Positions 1 to 12,431 of a DNA stretch of 64,000 nt are shown here, piece by piece; the first letter of the stretch is position 1, and every line of letters begins with the position of its first letter. The DNA is from Astragalus membranaceus. Its lineage: Eukaryota > Streptophyta > Magnoliopsida > Fabales > Fabaceae. The stretch lies in the NCBI GenBank assembly GCA_039519185.1, contig CM076847.1, positions 73,419,247 to 73,483,246 on the forward strand. Direction: 5' to 3'. The notes under the pieces were generated by a model that saw only the letters and a program-made list of their open reading frames with translations, had not been told where the DNA came from and searched no databases. A program made the translations under genes and the position numbers.

Positions 1-468
1 TTTGGGACAGAAAATGATTTATGTGTCAAAAATTTAAAAATAAAGGACTGATTTGGGACAAAAAAAAGATAAATGACGAAATCGTTACTTTAAATAAAGA
101 TAAGGGACCCCGGGAGCACTTTAGCCTAATAATTATCTCCTATTCCCTATAATTTTAAATCTGAAAGATTCTTAATGCATTGTTTGTGTTACAATGAATT
201 TAATTTACGTTTGGATTAATTGAAATGTAAATTTGTGTCTGGAAAACAGAAATTCAAATACAACTAAGTTTAGTCAAAAGTGTTTTTACTTTTTAACTAC
301 CACATAGCTTCTACACAAAAAATTATTATTTTATTATCAAACTAATATTTGTTTACGAACATCATTTTTTTTACCAAACCGAACATCATTTTTTAACGTA
401 CCTACATGGGGAATTTAAGTTACAGAGTAGAGTCAATAAAAAACAATAACCTCAAGAGGCTTGCTTAA
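1..468. other. Non-coding AT-rich DNA, no gene recognised
   Basis: No open frame with a recognisable protein was found on either strand. The first 125 bases contain purine-rich 'gggac' runs of the sort seen near ends of plant mobile elements, but no paired end was identified. It could be intron of the SEC6-like gene (whose 3' exons lie beyond this side) or other intergenic DNA. Confidence 0.4.
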
Positions 469-925
469 GACTCTGTTTGGCAAAAAAATAACGGATAGCA
501 GATAGTTGATAGCAAATAAGTTAGCTGATGGGGGGGTGTGCCTACGTGGCAGTCCACGTGGGCTGCCACGTAGGATGAGTCAGTCAAACTGAGTCAAAAT
601 TGGGGTGGGGGACCTTGATTTTTCAAATTGGGAAAATAGGGGGACCAAAATCGTCAAATTAAAACTTTAGAGACCAAAATCGAAATTTGGTCATAATAGG
701 GGGACCAAAACTGCAATTAAGCCTAAAATTAATAACGGTAAAAGTGACTAAAAAAAGAAGACGCTATAAGCTCAAACGCTACTTGAAATAGCGTTTAAAA
801 AAAACTATAAGCTACCCAAAAAATGCTAACGGCTACTGATTGCCAAACACCTATAATTTTTTCCAACTGCTATCCGCTAGTCAAATCCGCTCTAAGTTAG
901 CAGATTTGACTTGCCAAATAGAGCC
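469..925. mobile_element. Candidate hAT-like MITE, possibly with a nested insert
   Basis: Imperfect terminal inverted repeats are visible: GACTCTGTTTGGCAA at 469-483, and the reverse complement of 911-925 reads GGCTCTATTTGGCAA (13 of 15 match). The ends are followed inward by related 'gatagcagatag' and 'ctatccgctag' sequence. No convincing target-site duplication was found. The middle (about 525-740) has a different character, with a G-run, a long palindrome and repeated 'gggaccaaaa' phrases, and may be a second element inserted in the first. Confidence 0.4.
541..574. repeat. 34-bp near-perfect palindrome with nested CCACGTGG
   Basis: The arms CCTACGTGGCAG and CTGCCACGTAGG are exact inverted repeats flanking a core that is itself almost palindromic and contains CCACGTGG (a G-box-type core). 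Only one symmetric pair is mismatched. It lies in the middle of the candidate MITE and may be a transposon subterminal feature. Confidence 0.7.
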
Positions 926-930
926 TAAGC

Positions 931-1489
931 CTTTTCCAATTTTTTGTAAAAAATAAATAAAATTTAAAGGCCAATGGGTTGCCCTAGGCCCAGGCCCACA
1001 TAAGTGGGCGAGTCATTTTTTCATTTTCGTTGCAAAAACATAGAATCAAGGGGCTATCGGCTGGCCCAAGACCACAGGGCTTTATAGGGCTTTATGGCCA
1101 TGTGGGCTTTTTCGCCCCTGGGGCCAAGCCACGTGAGCTTGGGTGGGGGCTGGTCCACGTGGGCCAAACTGACACAGCTCTACTTGTAGGTACTCAGTTT
1201 GTTCGGCGTATTATGGTATAATGGAAGATCTCATTGATAATTCTCATCTCTGAATCCAAGGAAAATGGATGTTTATTTGGAGCCTAAAAATTCCTCAATG
1301 AGTGAAGTTGTTACTTTGGAGGGTAGTAAGGGGTTGTTTGCCAACTCGTGCCAACCTCTGACGTAGGCATGTTCCATGCGAAGAGCAGTGCCCAATGTGT
1401 AGTGGTGGGGTTGAGGGTGAGATGCATCTATTTTTTGGGGATTGATGGTGCAACAGCGTCGGTAAAAACCAGCTGCAGGAACTCTCAAA
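931..1489. other. No gene recognised
   Basis: A 63-codon plus-strand frame at 1030-1221 and a 102-codon minus-strand frame at 1273-1581 exist. Neither resembles a known protein and both overlap repeat-like sequence, so I regard them as chance. Confidence 0.4.
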
Positions 1490-1712
1490 TGCAATGTGGA
1501 TGCAGCACTTTTTGAACAAGAGAATAAATATGGTGTTGGTTTTTGTTTAAGAGATGAAAATGGTAGTTTCATGAAACGCAAAACAATGTGGTTTAATGGA
1601 GTACCTAAACCTCAAGAGGCTAAAGCGATGGGATTAATGGAGTACCTATAGGCTTGGAGGCAGTGGTGATTGAGATGGATTGCATCTCGGTGGTCAATGC
1701 AGTGAATAAAGA
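1490..1712 (+). pseudogene. LINE-type RNase H relic
   Basis: Plus-strand translation reads CNVDAALFEQENKYGVGF and later PKPQEAKAMGL, closely parallel to the better preserved RNase H domain at 38553-39095 (CNVDAALFDDGKFGVGI, HPQEAEALGL). This is the RVT_3/RNase H type domain found at the C-terminus of plant L1-like LINE polyproteins. A stop interrupts it after 'MEYL'; the trailing part still shows a 'EMDCISVVNAV' segment. The relic abuts the broken end of copia element E1 at about 1712. Confidence 0.6.
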
Positions 1713-4700
1713 ATCCCTTGATATACCTCAGGATTCTAACAACGGCATCCCAATGACTGTCACAAGGAGAATTTAGGAATTGACTCACCACACTAACAGC
1801 ATATGAAATATCTGGCCTCATCATGGTCAAGTAATTTAACTTTCCAACTAGCCTCCTATACCTTCCTGGATCTGAAAATGGCTCCCCCTGATCTGGTAGG
1901 ATCTTGACATTAGAATCCATAGGAGAGTCAATTGGCTTGCAATCCAGCATTTTAGTTTCTTCTAAAATATCCAAAGCATACTTTCTCTGGGAAATAGCAA
2001 TCCCTGCCTTAGAATGAGCTACCTCAATGCCAAGAAAGTAACGTAACTTTCCAAGATCTTTGACCTGAAAGTGGTGGACTAGATGTTGTTTAAGTCCTGC
2101 AATCCCATCATGATCATTACCTGTAATGACAATATCATCGACATAGAGAACCAGATAAATACATTTGTGAGAGGAGAACTTATAAAAGACAGAGTGGTCA
2201 GCTTCACTCCGAATCATGCCATACTCTTGAACAACACTACTGAATCTCCCAAACCATGCTCGAGGGGATTGTTTAAGACCATACAAGGCTTTGTGAAGTC
2301 GACAGACATACCCACGACACTCCCCATGAGCAACAAAACCAGGTGGTTGCTCCAGATAAACTTCTTCTTCTAGATCTCCATGGAGAAACGCATTCTTGAT
2401 GTCTAGTTGATACAATGGCCAATGTCGCATTGCAGCCAAAGAAATGAAAAGACAAACAGAAGCCATTTTAGCCACCGGTGAGAAAGTATCACTGTAATCA
2501 AGGCCAAAAACCTGAGTATAGCCCTGAGCAACGAGGCGTGCTTTCAGACGATCAATACTCCCGTCTGGACCAACTTTGACAGTATATACCCAACGACACC
2601 CAACAATAGATTTACCAGGAGGCGGCGGCACAAGAGTCCATGTCTGGTTAGATTCTAAGGCTGTCATCTCATCAATCATAGCTTGTCTCCAACCTGAATG
2701 AGAAAGAGCTTCCTGCGTGGACTTAGGAATGGTGATGGAAGAAATAGCAGAGACAAATGTATAATGCGAAGGTGATAAGCGGTGATAGCTGAGGAAATTA
2801 TAAATAGGATGAGGGTTACGGGTGGAACGTGTACCTTTACGCACTGCAATAGGAGGGTCTTCTGACTCGGGAGGCGGATCTGGAGTAGCAGAGGGAACTG
2901 GGGCAGGAGATGAGTCACTAGGATCTTCGGTAGGAGGTGGGTCGGTAGGAGGTGGGTCGACAGGAGGGAGACGAGAACGGCGTTGATAAGTTTGCAAGGG
3001 GGCGGGACTAGAAGGACTAGGAATTTCCGTAGGAGAGGGGTGATCTATCTGGTCAATGATGGGTGGGAGAGGAACTACCGGGACAATGTTAGGAATACGT
3101 AATACTTGAGAGACAGACTCAGACTCAATGGGAGATGCAAAGAAGGGAGCATCCTCAAAGAAGGTGACATCAGCAGACATGTAGAAGCGATGTGTGGAGG
3201 GACAGTAGCATCGATATCCTTTTTGAACTCTTGAATAGCCAAGGAAGACACACTTAACTGCACGAGCAGACAATTTATCAAGTCCCGGAGTAAGATCATG
3301 AATAAAACAAGTGGATCCGAAGACTCGAGGAGAGATACGGAACAAGGGCTCATCGGGAAACAATATGGAATGAGGAACTCCATTCTGGATAGCAGAGGAT
3401 GGCATTCTATTAATCAAGTGCCCTGCAGTGAGGACAGCATCCCCCCAAAACTTCAAAGGAACATTAGCATGAATAAGTAAGGTGCGTGCTGTTTCAATTA
3501 TATGACGGTTCTTACGTTCAGCAATCTCATTTTGTTGTGGGGTATGGGCACAAGATGATTGATGTATGACGCCATTTTCAACCATAAAAGAATTAAATGA
3601 TGCAGAAAAATATTCTTTCGCATTATCACTGCGTAAAGTGCGAATAGAACAACCAAATTGATTTTTGATTTCCTTAAAGAAATTTTGAAAAACACCAAGA
3701 AGTTCAGATCTATCCTTAAGTATGTAGATCCACGTACATCTAGAAAATTCATCAATAAAAGTGACAAAATATCTATGTCCTACAACTGAAGTGACTCAAC
3801 TCGGTCCCCATACATCTGAGTGAAGAACATCAAAAGGAGAACGAGCTTGAGACTGAGTACTGCTAGGGAAAGAGGAGCGAACATGTTTCCCAAGCTGACA
3901 GGACTCACAATCTAATGACTGCAGACGAGACAAATGAGGAACCATAACTTTGAACTTCTTGAGACTTGGATGACCTAACCGACGATGAAGAAGACTGGGG
4001 GACTCTGTAGTAGAAGTGGAGGCAATTGTAGATGAAGGATGGATGGGCTGGAGGTAGTAAAGTCCATGTGACTCATATCCTGTACCAATCGTCCGCTTCG
4101 TACTCCGGCCCTGTATAACAAAATAATCATCATCAAAAGTTACAGAACATTTTAGGCTTCGAGTCAGACGACTAACTGAAATTAAATTAAATGGGCAATT
4201 GAGAACAAGTAAAACATTGTCAAGGGGTAAGGATGGAAGAGGAGTGGCTTTACCAATGCCACTAGCTTTAACTTTTGATCCGTCGGCGACGGTAATATAA
4301 TGTGGGGTGTTAGGTTGGGATATTTTGGATAAAAGAGATGGATTACCAGCCACGCAATCAGAAGCTCCAGTGTCCATAATCCAGGAGTCAACAGGTGATG
4401 ATTGAGAGAAACAGACTGTAGAATTACCAGAATGAGCAACTGTTGCTGATGATGAAGCCTGGGAAGTCTTATACTGCAGGAATGCCTTATACTCCTCATC
4501 AGAAAGAACATTTTGTTTAGTGCTTCTCTATTCAGAATCATTAACCTGAGTCACATTTACTGGTTTCTCTGGAAAGCCATGAAGGGAATAACACTTGTCT
4601 TCAGTATGACCAAGTTTCTTACAATAAGTGCACTGAGGACGTCCTCCGATACGACCTCCTCGACCACCCCCACGACCACGACCACGACCGCATCCCCCAC

Positions 4701-5412
4701 GACCTGCAAAATTAGAAACAAGAGCAGAAGATTCTATGTTAGTCTGAGATCCATTCCCTCCAGTTCCTTCCAATCTAGGAAGACGTATGAGACGCCTGAT
4801 AAGATCCTCTGTTGAGGGAATGTCTGATGCAGAAAGAATGTTGCTCCGTACTGACTCATACTTTTGATGGAGACCATGAAGAACATAGATCATACACACA
4901 TTATCTAATTTTTCAAGCATCTTCTTCGGGTCATTGTCGGTCACAAGGAGCTTGAACTCATTTGCTGCTGACTGAGCTTTATTAGCATATGTCATGATGT
5001 TATCTTCTGTCATCTGAAGGGTGGCTAAATTATGAATAACACCATAGAGACGCTGGATATCATTAGAATAAACATTCTTAGCCTTCTGCCAAAAATCATA
5101 ACAAGTGGTGTATGAATGATAATGGACCAGCAACGAGGGTTCAATGGATTGCCACAAAAGAGAGACCAATTGACAATCTATTTGTGCCCAATCTTCACGC
5201 AAATCGTTACCAATCTCTGTAAAATTCTTAGTGAGGTGATCTAAAAGCCTTTGTCCCATAAACCACATTTTGACAGAGGCAGACCAATTCAAATAATTAT
5301 CACCATTGAGTTTCTTCGTTGTTATAGAGGGATTGCCGGAGAAATCATAAGACACGAGACTCTTACCTGTCGATTCAGATTTGTTTTTGTCATTTTTTGA
5401 AGTTGAACTCAT
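1713..5412 (-). pseudogene. Copia E1 gag-pol, two in-frame stops, truncated
   Basis: The start ATG is at 5412 (MSSTSKNDKNK...). Gag ends with a CCHC knuckle (CTYCKKLGHTEDKC). A TAG at 4528-4530 closes gag, and the same frame continues through protease (MDTGASDCVAGN, about 4377), the GAG-pre-integrase HHCC motif (RRLGHPS...CESC), integrase (TLRSDNAKEY, QQNEIAERKNRH), a Pro-rich linker, and reverse transcriptase (YQLDIKNAFLHGDLEEE, LYVDDIVITGND). A TGA at about 3796 stands where related element E2 has CGA. The frame is otherwise open to the truncation near 1713. The order PR-IN-RT defines the copia superfamily. The product would be a capsid and replication polyprotein. It is non-functional because RNase H is truncated. 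Confidence 0.85.
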
Positions 5413-5467
5413 TTTTGACAATAATAGGAAGGCTAACCACAATCAGAGAGGAACAGTAGAAAGGCGT

Positions 5468-5708
5468 GGTACGGAATGAACAGTAACGCCGTATGGACAA
5501 ACAGGACCACCGTACGGATGAACGGTATGCCGTACGGACGAACAACAACACTGTACGGGCAAACAGCGATCTGTGTACGGATAAGCAGGGCGTCGTACGG
5601 ATAAACAGTGCGCCGTACGGATGAATAGCGATTTCCGTACGGAATGAACCGTGGCGTCGTACGAAATGAACAGCGACGTCGTACGGAATGAACAGTGACG
5701 CGTACGGC
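5468..5708. repeat. 12-unit, ~21-bp tandem array around TACGG
   Basis: Twelve copies of a degenerate unit containing (C)CGTACGG followed by A/TGAACAG-like sequence occur in the leader between the primer-binding site and gag of copia E1. The T of each TACGG/TATGG/TACGA core falls at 5470, 5492, 5513, 5533, 5554, 5576, 5596, 5616, 5638, 5660, 5682 and 5703, a spacing of 20-22 bp. CCGTACGG is itself palindromic. Open frames across it are translations of the repeat. Confidence 0.85.
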
Positions 5709-5830
5709 AGAAAGGGACTGTATGACTTTCGTAGCACCTAGGGCCGTTGAGGATGAATAATCAACGGGACAACTAGGGTTCAATAGCGTGACGGCGCGAC
5801 GGCTAGGTTTTCAGACCCAGTGATCATAGG

Positions 5831-5842
5831 CTTTTGATACCA
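5831..5842 (-). promoter_or_regulatory. Primer-binding site of copia E1
   Basis: Directly inside the LTR the minus strand reads TGGTATCAAAAG. Its first eight bases match the TGGTATCA start of the usual plant initiator-Met tRNA primer site of copia elements. Confidence 0.7.
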
Positions 5843-6071
5843 TGTTAAATAGAGACGAAGAATAGAGAGACGATATTGGTCACGCAGTTCGGCCAATGTT
5901 TGCCTACGTCTGCGACTACAGAGTAGCTGTAGTTCCGTCTTATTAACTGTATATGTTGTGTGAAGAGTACAAGCACTAATGAGTTTAAATAGACTATACT
6001 ATATGAAAACCTAACGGGCCTGGGCCGAATACATATATAAATAAATCTACTATTTACACCACATCTCAACA
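5843..6071 (-). repeat. 5' LTR of copia E1
   Basis: A 229-bp block begins TGTTGAGATG and ends TTAACA on the minus strand, bounded inside by the primer-binding site. No second copy is present because the element's 3' end is missing, so the boundaries rest on the TG...CA ends and the PBS position. Confidence 0.7.
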
Positions 6072-8495
6072 AAAGCCTTAGTTGAACTACAGTTTGGCCA
6101 AGCAATCAAAGCAGTTCAAACAGACTGGGGAGGGGAGTTTAGACCCTTCTCTAAATACCTAAATGACCAAGGCATCATTCATAGATGCACTTGCCCACAC
6201 ACACACCACCAAAATGGTGTGGTGGAAAGAAAACATAGACACATAGTAGACCTTAGCCTCTGTCTTCTCAGTCATGCATCCCTCCCTCTTAAGTTCTGGG
6301 ACTATGCTGTTCAAACCTCTGTTTATCTCATTAATAGACAGCCCTCTGCACCCCTTGGCCATATCCCACCATACACTGCCCTGTTTAACAAAGACCCAGA
6401 TTACAATTTCCTTAAAGTTTTTGGTTGTGCGTGCTTTCCTTTGCTAAGACCATACAACCAACATAAGTTTGATTTCAGAACTCATGAGTGTCTATTTCTA
6501 GGATATTCCACTACACAAAAGGGTTACAAATGTCTCTCCCCTAGTGGGAAACTCATAGTATCAAAAGATGTAATCTTCAATGAGTCTAGATTTCCCTATA
6601 ATGATTTGTTTCCATCACAAGGCACTGCCCCTCCTAAATGTTCCACACCAGTCAATCTAAGTCCCTTACCTGAGTCACCTACTGTCACAATTCCATCTCC
6701 AACACCTAACAATGACCCTCCACCATCTACAACAACTACTAATCACATCAACCAGACCCCACATCCTACAATCAACTCACCAGAACACACAATTCCCTCT
6801 ACCTTACCTACTGTTACTCTTCCTACTAATCAACCACACTCTGCAGCTACCACAAACACTCAACCACACAATACCCATGCAATGCAAACTAGATCCAAGA
6901 GTGGTATTACCTTACCAAGACTAAACCCATCAGTTTTCCTCACCACATCTGAACCAACAACAACCAAACAAGCACTCAAATACCCCAACTGGCTTGCAGC
7001 AATGCAAGCTGAATACACTGCACTTCAAAATAACAAAACCTGGACCCTTGTTCCCCTCCCACCTAATAGGAAAGCCATTGGTTGTAAGTGGGTATTTCGT
7101 GTGAAGGAAAATGCTGATGGAACTGTGAGTAAATACAAGGCAAGACTAGTTGCCAAGGGATTCCATCAAGTCCAAGGTTTTGATTTTCATGAAACCTTCT
7201 CTCCTGTGGTGAAACCAGTTACAATTAGAGTTATCCTCACTCTTGCTCTCACTTACAGTTGGCCCATCCACCAATTAGATGTGAACAATGCCTTTCCAAA
7301 TGGCATTCTCAATGAAGAAGTCTATATGCAACAGCCCTTCGGTTTCATTGCATCTGATCCTACACTTGTGTGCAACCTACATAAGTCCCTATATGGCATA
7401 AAACAAGCCCCTAGACAGTGGTTTGAAAAACTCACAGGAACTTTACTCACTTTGGGTTTCAAGAGCAGCAAGTGTGATCCCTCTTTGTTCATATTTCATG
7501 CTAAATCCTCTATTGCCTACTTACTTGTTTATGTTGATGACATAATACGCACAGGCAACTCTCCCTCACTATTGAAGATTATCACATCTAAACTTCACCA
7601 GAATTTTGCTCTCAAGGAACTTGGTGACTTGGAATATTTCCTAGGCATTGAAGTGCACAAGCAGGCCAATGGATCTATGTTGCTCACACAGTCAAAGTAT
7701 ATCAGGGACTTACTAGCTAAAACAGGCATGCAAGAATTTGCTGCCATTGCTTCTCCTATGGCTTCTAGTACCAAATTGTCAAAAATGGGCTCTCTTCAAT
7801 TCAAAGATCCAACCTTCTATCGTTCTGTTGTTGGGGCACTGCAGTATGCCACTCTAACAAGACCTGAACTCAGCTATTCTGTAAATAAGGTCTGCCAATT
7901 CGTGGCAGATCCCTTGGATACCCACTGGGCTGCTGTGAAGAGAATCTTAAGGTACCTTAAAGGTACAATTCATCATGGGCTTGTTCTTAATGCTGCCAAT
8001 AAACAAAAGCCTTTCACTCTTGTTTGATTTTGTGATGCCGATTGGGCATCTGATCCTGATGACAGAAGGTCAACCTCAGGAACTGCTATCTACTTTGGAC
8101 CTAACTTGGTATCTTGGTGGTCAAGAAAACAGCCACTTGTTGCTAGATCAAGTGCTGAGGCAGAGTATAGGAGTCTAGCTCACACAACTACAGAAATCTT
8201 GTGGATCCAAACCCTCCTGTCTGAACTACATGTGCAAATCACTCCTCCTATCATCCACTGTGACAACCAGAGCACAGTGGCTATGGCTCACAATCCTGTG
8301 CTACATGCCCATACAAAACATATGGAAATTGACCTATTCTTTGTAAGAGAAAGAGTTCTAGCTAAGCAGCTTCAAGTCTCTCACATTCCTGGACAGCTTC
8401 AGATTGCTGATGCACTTACTAAACCATTGTCTACTGCTACTCTTCTGGAATATCGCACCAAGCTCAGAGTGTGCTCACTTGCTCACCCACCCTGA
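6072..8495 (+). pseudogene. Copia E4 integrase-RT-RNase H, 5' truncated
   Basis: The frame is open from the junction with the E1 LTR: integrase core (AVQTDWGGEF, then QNGVVERKHRH), a long Thr/Pro-rich linker (about 6600-6930), reverse transcriptase (LDVNNAFPNGILNEEVYM, LLVYVDDIIRTGNS) and RNase H (CDADWASDPDDRRSTSG, AEAEYRSLA, TKHMEIDLFFVRE). A single TGA at 8025-8027 interrupts the RNase H domain; the same frame then runs to the stop at 8493-8495. Gag, protease and the N-terminal part of integrase are absent. The substitutions NAFPNG for NAFLHG and DDIIRTG for DDIIITG suggest decay. Confidence 0.85.
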
Positions 8496-8496
8496 G

Positions 8497-8510
8497 CTTG
8501 TGGGGGGGTG
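8497..8510 (+). promoter_or_regulatory. Polypurine tract of copia E4
   Basis: CTTGTGGGGGGGTG lies immediately before the TG of the LTR and just after the pol stop, the normal place for the plus-strand primer of reverse transcription. Confidence 0.7.
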
Positions 8511-8772
8511 TGTAAGAGTACTTAGTTAGATCCAACAAAAGGGTATTTTAGTAATTACAGATTAGCTTATTCAATTGTATACAAAGTATAAAACTGATAT
8601 TCAGTTAAGTGAATTAGTGAGTTAGTTAGGTTAGGTGTGCACATGATTAGGCATGTGAAGTGCACACGATAAGCTACTGGTATAAGTACCAGCTCCCTGT
8701 ACACAGAACAATATAATAACAAAATGAAATATTCTTTTACACAGTTATCTCTAGCCTCTCTCTAATTTCACA
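8511..8772 (+). repeat. 3' LTR of copia E4
   Basis: The block starts TGTAAGAGTACTTAG after the polypurine tract and ends TTTCACA. Its ends and internal 'gtgcacac' and 'aaaatgaaatattct' stretches match the solo LTR at 34736-35012, so both belong to one family. The right boundary is inferred from that comparison. Confidence 0.65.
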
Positions 8773-9438
8773 GGCTCGTATCAAGATTTGTAGCTCGAAA
8801 CTCTGATCAAAGTTGCAACGACTTCGCATTTGTGTGAGTTTGGAAGTAAGCATGGTGGATTACACCACCGTGGAGTGGTTTTGCAGCGGAGGAGGAATCA
8901 GAACAGAGGATTCTGATGAGATTTCTTCTACCATGTTAGAAGATGAACTCATAGGTTCATCCAATTGAGAGAGAATCTTATTGTATCGAATCTGTATTTT
9001 CATATATTCATCATGATTGCAGTTAGAGTTCGTTACATGGTTGTGCTATTCTAGATGAAGCCTATTGTAAATACAGTGTACTGCAACAAACCTAGCTGGA
9101 CAGTTACAGGGGGGTTTGCGATCGTACAGCAGTCTATAGTACTTATAGTGCACTAGTATCTCTAATAATCTATAACTAGCATTGCATCTTCTCTCCATCA
9201 CAATGGTTCATTTCAAGAGTCCCGCATCTTATTAGCAAGTTAAAATTAACATATATTTTAGAAAATGAAAACAGAAAATGTTTTCACAAAGTAAATGGGG
9301 CCTTGACACTCAAGGGAATGCATTCCTTTTCAAGAAAATAGAATTTATTAGATAACTAATTAGAGCTCAACAATAACTAGTACTTCCAAAAACAAGGGAG
9401 GTCATCGTTGTCCAAACTAATGGTAAAAACTGTTTTAC
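8773..9438. other. Intronic or flanking DNA, no gene recognised
   Basis: This lies between the E4 LTR and the last visible SEC6-like exon. I see no exon, RNA gene or clear element. A phrase 'ctaccatgttag' at about 8929 resembles an LTR/primer-site junction of a minus-strand copia element but is not supported by anything else. Confidence 0.4.
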
Positions 9439-9517
9439 CTTTCTGGAATAGCTTCACCAGCAGATCCTGGACTACAGGTTCTTCAAATATCACTATTACA
9501 GTTCGATCAACAGCTTC
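9439..9517 (-). CDS. SEC6: SEC6-like exon 15 (last visible)
   Basis: Minus-strand GATAG|GAAGCTG acceptor and CAGAAAG|GTAAAA donor. It encodes EAVDRTVIVIFEEP then VVQDLLVKLFQK, matching the SEC6 segment EAVHQTVRVIFEDPGVQELL. It ends with one base of the next codon. The following exon is not present down to position 1. Confidence 0.8.
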
Positions 9518-12358
9518 CTATCACCAAGAGAATTCAAATGATCAAAAGTCAATCTCTTCTAAGCAACAGATATTCATTAAAATGGTAAACGCAATGAACA
9601 TTGTTAGAATATTAGAAATATCTCATAATATATTTGATAGTAATATCTTAGAGTATCTTAGTTTATTTCCAAGTATCAGTTTTGTAGTCTTAGATTATCT
9701 CTTATGATTAGTTTTATATTACTTATTATTTTTCTTATTATTTGTTACCTGATTTCCCTATTTATTTAGGATTGAGTCGATCTACCCTATAAATAGGAAT
9801 TAGTATTTTGTATCAAGTTAGTATCAACCTATTAATATTATTAAGTTACTATAAATAATATTCAAGCACTAGTTATTTTACTCCTCCATTTATCTAAAAT
9901 CCATAACTTAAACAAACAAACACATCTAACTCTAATATGAAACTATCGAGTATAGACTACATAGTACATAATCTTGCTCCAGGTTTTGATAACTTAGTAC
10001 CTCACTCTGTATTATATCCCCATCAACCTTTGCATTCCTCTCGAAACTCTGCGTCTTTGGGTCTACTTGTTTTGTCCATAATCTTGCTCCAGGTTTTGAT
10101 AAATTGTCAACTTGATCTCTAAAATGTTGTCTTTCCCGTACTTGATCCCAAAAGGGTTGCCATTCTTATTCACCTAGTTTGCACAGGTATCTAGTCTAAC
10201 ATGATGTGCGACCTTTGAGTCTCTATCCTTCTTTAGACCTCCATCAACACTAGTCTATATTAGACACTTTACCTCTTTCTCATGTTTTAGCTGAGTACAC
10301 TCCACCAGTCATGCACCAGGTTCAAAACAAACCTACTCTTATTGCCTACAAGCCTATCATCATCAGCAACCTCCACATCCAACATGTGCCTCTACATTCA
10401 ACACACTTGGACTACCCTATGACTCCACCTCCTCCGCCTGCTCCAGCCCAAACATCAATACCATATTTTCGTATTGCACTGAGAAAAGGTTGGTTTACTC
10501 ACAGTGCTTCTCATTATGCTAGTTTGAGCTACCACCGCCTGTCACCTATGCATTTTGCTTATCTTTCTTCCGTGACCTTTGTGTCTAGGTTTTCTCATCC
10601 TGGGTAGAGACAGTCTATAGTAGAAGAAATGTGTCCAATTCAAAGTACCTTCTGTTCTTCTTCCTCTAGAGGAGGCTGTTGTTGGATGTTGGTGGGTTTG
10701 TACTTATTAAAAGTATATTATGCTCTTTATATTTATTGTATAGGCATATCATATGATGTAAATAGGGATAATATCTTCTATGTTTCTTTTTGTATTTATT
10801 GACTTTGAGCTTACAAAAATTTGACTCCGTTGTGTATTTTAAACACTCGGTTTCACCATGTCACTGTCATTTTCTCTCTATCAACAAGTACACATCAGGT
10901 GATACTCTTGATGGAAACAATGAGATCAGTGACAAAAGGAAACCTCAAGACGTATCACATCCATTATGAACACAATGCAAATTTTACTCTGACACGCTAT
11001 CCACTTTGGGTGGTAACCATCAATGGGGTCATGAATGCATTTTTGCATGAAGATTTAGAGACGTGTATGGAGATTCCCCAAGGATTATACATGTTAAGGA
11101 AAGCCTTATATAGGTTGAAGCAAGACACCTCGTACATGGTTTGGGAGACTCACAAATGATGGCATACCTGATATGTAGAAAAAGTCAAGGTCATTCGCTC
11201 TACTTCAAACATTTACAAAAACGTAAACTAACAATTCTACTGGTGTATTGATGATATCATTATAATAGGAGGTAATCTAATTAAAAAACAGCTACTAAAG
11301 AGAAATTGGCGAATGAATTTTAAACGAAGGATCTTGGGAGACTTGGCTATTTCCCTAAACCTCTTTAAGGAGACAAACAAGCTTGCATGTAAACCTAAAA
11401 GGGTTCCCTTCAACAAGAATAATAGAACGAGTGAAGAGGAAAGTCCCATGGTTAATAAGGCTTACTATCAATCAAAGACTAGTAGGAAAGTCGATATACT
11501 TAGCACACTAAGGAGATGACTATTATTCAATAAGGGTGGAAGTTGACTAAGGAAGCTTTTTCCTAGACATCCCATACATTCACTGAAATCAATTTGATTT
11601 TCACACAAATATGGCATAACTGATTATCTTACAATGTAATCTCTAGACTTGAATCACATGAAAACACTTAAAATAACATGAATTTTAACGGAGCAAAAGT
11701 TTATCCATACATGCATATGTTATCCAGATAAATTCAGAAAATTCCATCAAGAATAAAACTGCTTAAAGAAGTGGGAGAAGAGGACTGTCGATTAGATGCA
11801 CCAAGTCACGCTGAATAGTTATGGTACAGAGATAACATTGAAATCCTTAAGATCATATGAAGGAGAGCAAAAATTTATAACTAGAGATTAATGAGTTGAA
11901 TAGAGATATGATATATGATAAAACATTATGGTGTTGTTTGATAATGGTGCGTATTGTGTAGAATGTTTTTTAAAAATTATAGATAACATATCATGAACCT
12001 GCAAAAATCATATAAGGTATTACAAGGGGAGTCGGATCAGAAATACGTTTAGGGATTAAAAACAGTTATAAAAAAATCATATAACTTATCTAAGCAACAA
12101 CAACAACAACAACCAAGCCTTATCCCAGTAACTAAAGTTGGCTACATGGATCAAACGACCCCATAATATTCTATCAAATACCATATTTCTATCTAACTCA
12201 TTAATCTCTAGATCTTTATCCCACTAACTAAAGTTGGCTACATGGATCAAACGACCCCGTACTATTCTATCAAATACCATATTTCTATCTAACTCATTAA
12301 TCTCTAGATCTTTTTTAATAGTTTCTCTTCTAAGCTTAGTTTCCATAGGTGCTACCCC

Positions 12359-12431
<73 letters not shown>

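Larger units (their letters stand above)
1713..6071 (-). mobile_element. Ty1/copia retrotransposon E1, 3' end missing
   Basis: Read on the minus strand from 6071: a 229-bp 5' LTR (5843-6071), a primer-binding site, a leader with a 12-unit tandem array, then gag and pol in one frame. The copy ends inside pol just after the RILRYIKG motif (about 1715-1737), so the end of RNase H, the polypurine tract and the 3' LTR are lost at the junction with a LINE RNase H relic. The outer edge of the LTR abuts the integrase reading frame of another copia element (E4), so E1 may have inserted into E4. With the 3' end gone, a target-site duplication cannot be tested. Confidence 0.85.

Noticed and set aside
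5468..5708. CRISPR-like array
   Set aside because: Units are degenerate and about 21 bp with no separate spacers, inside a plant retrotransposon leader.
5390..5783. Two overlapping ~115-codon minus-strand frames
   Set aside because: Periodic translation of the 21-bp array in the copia leader.
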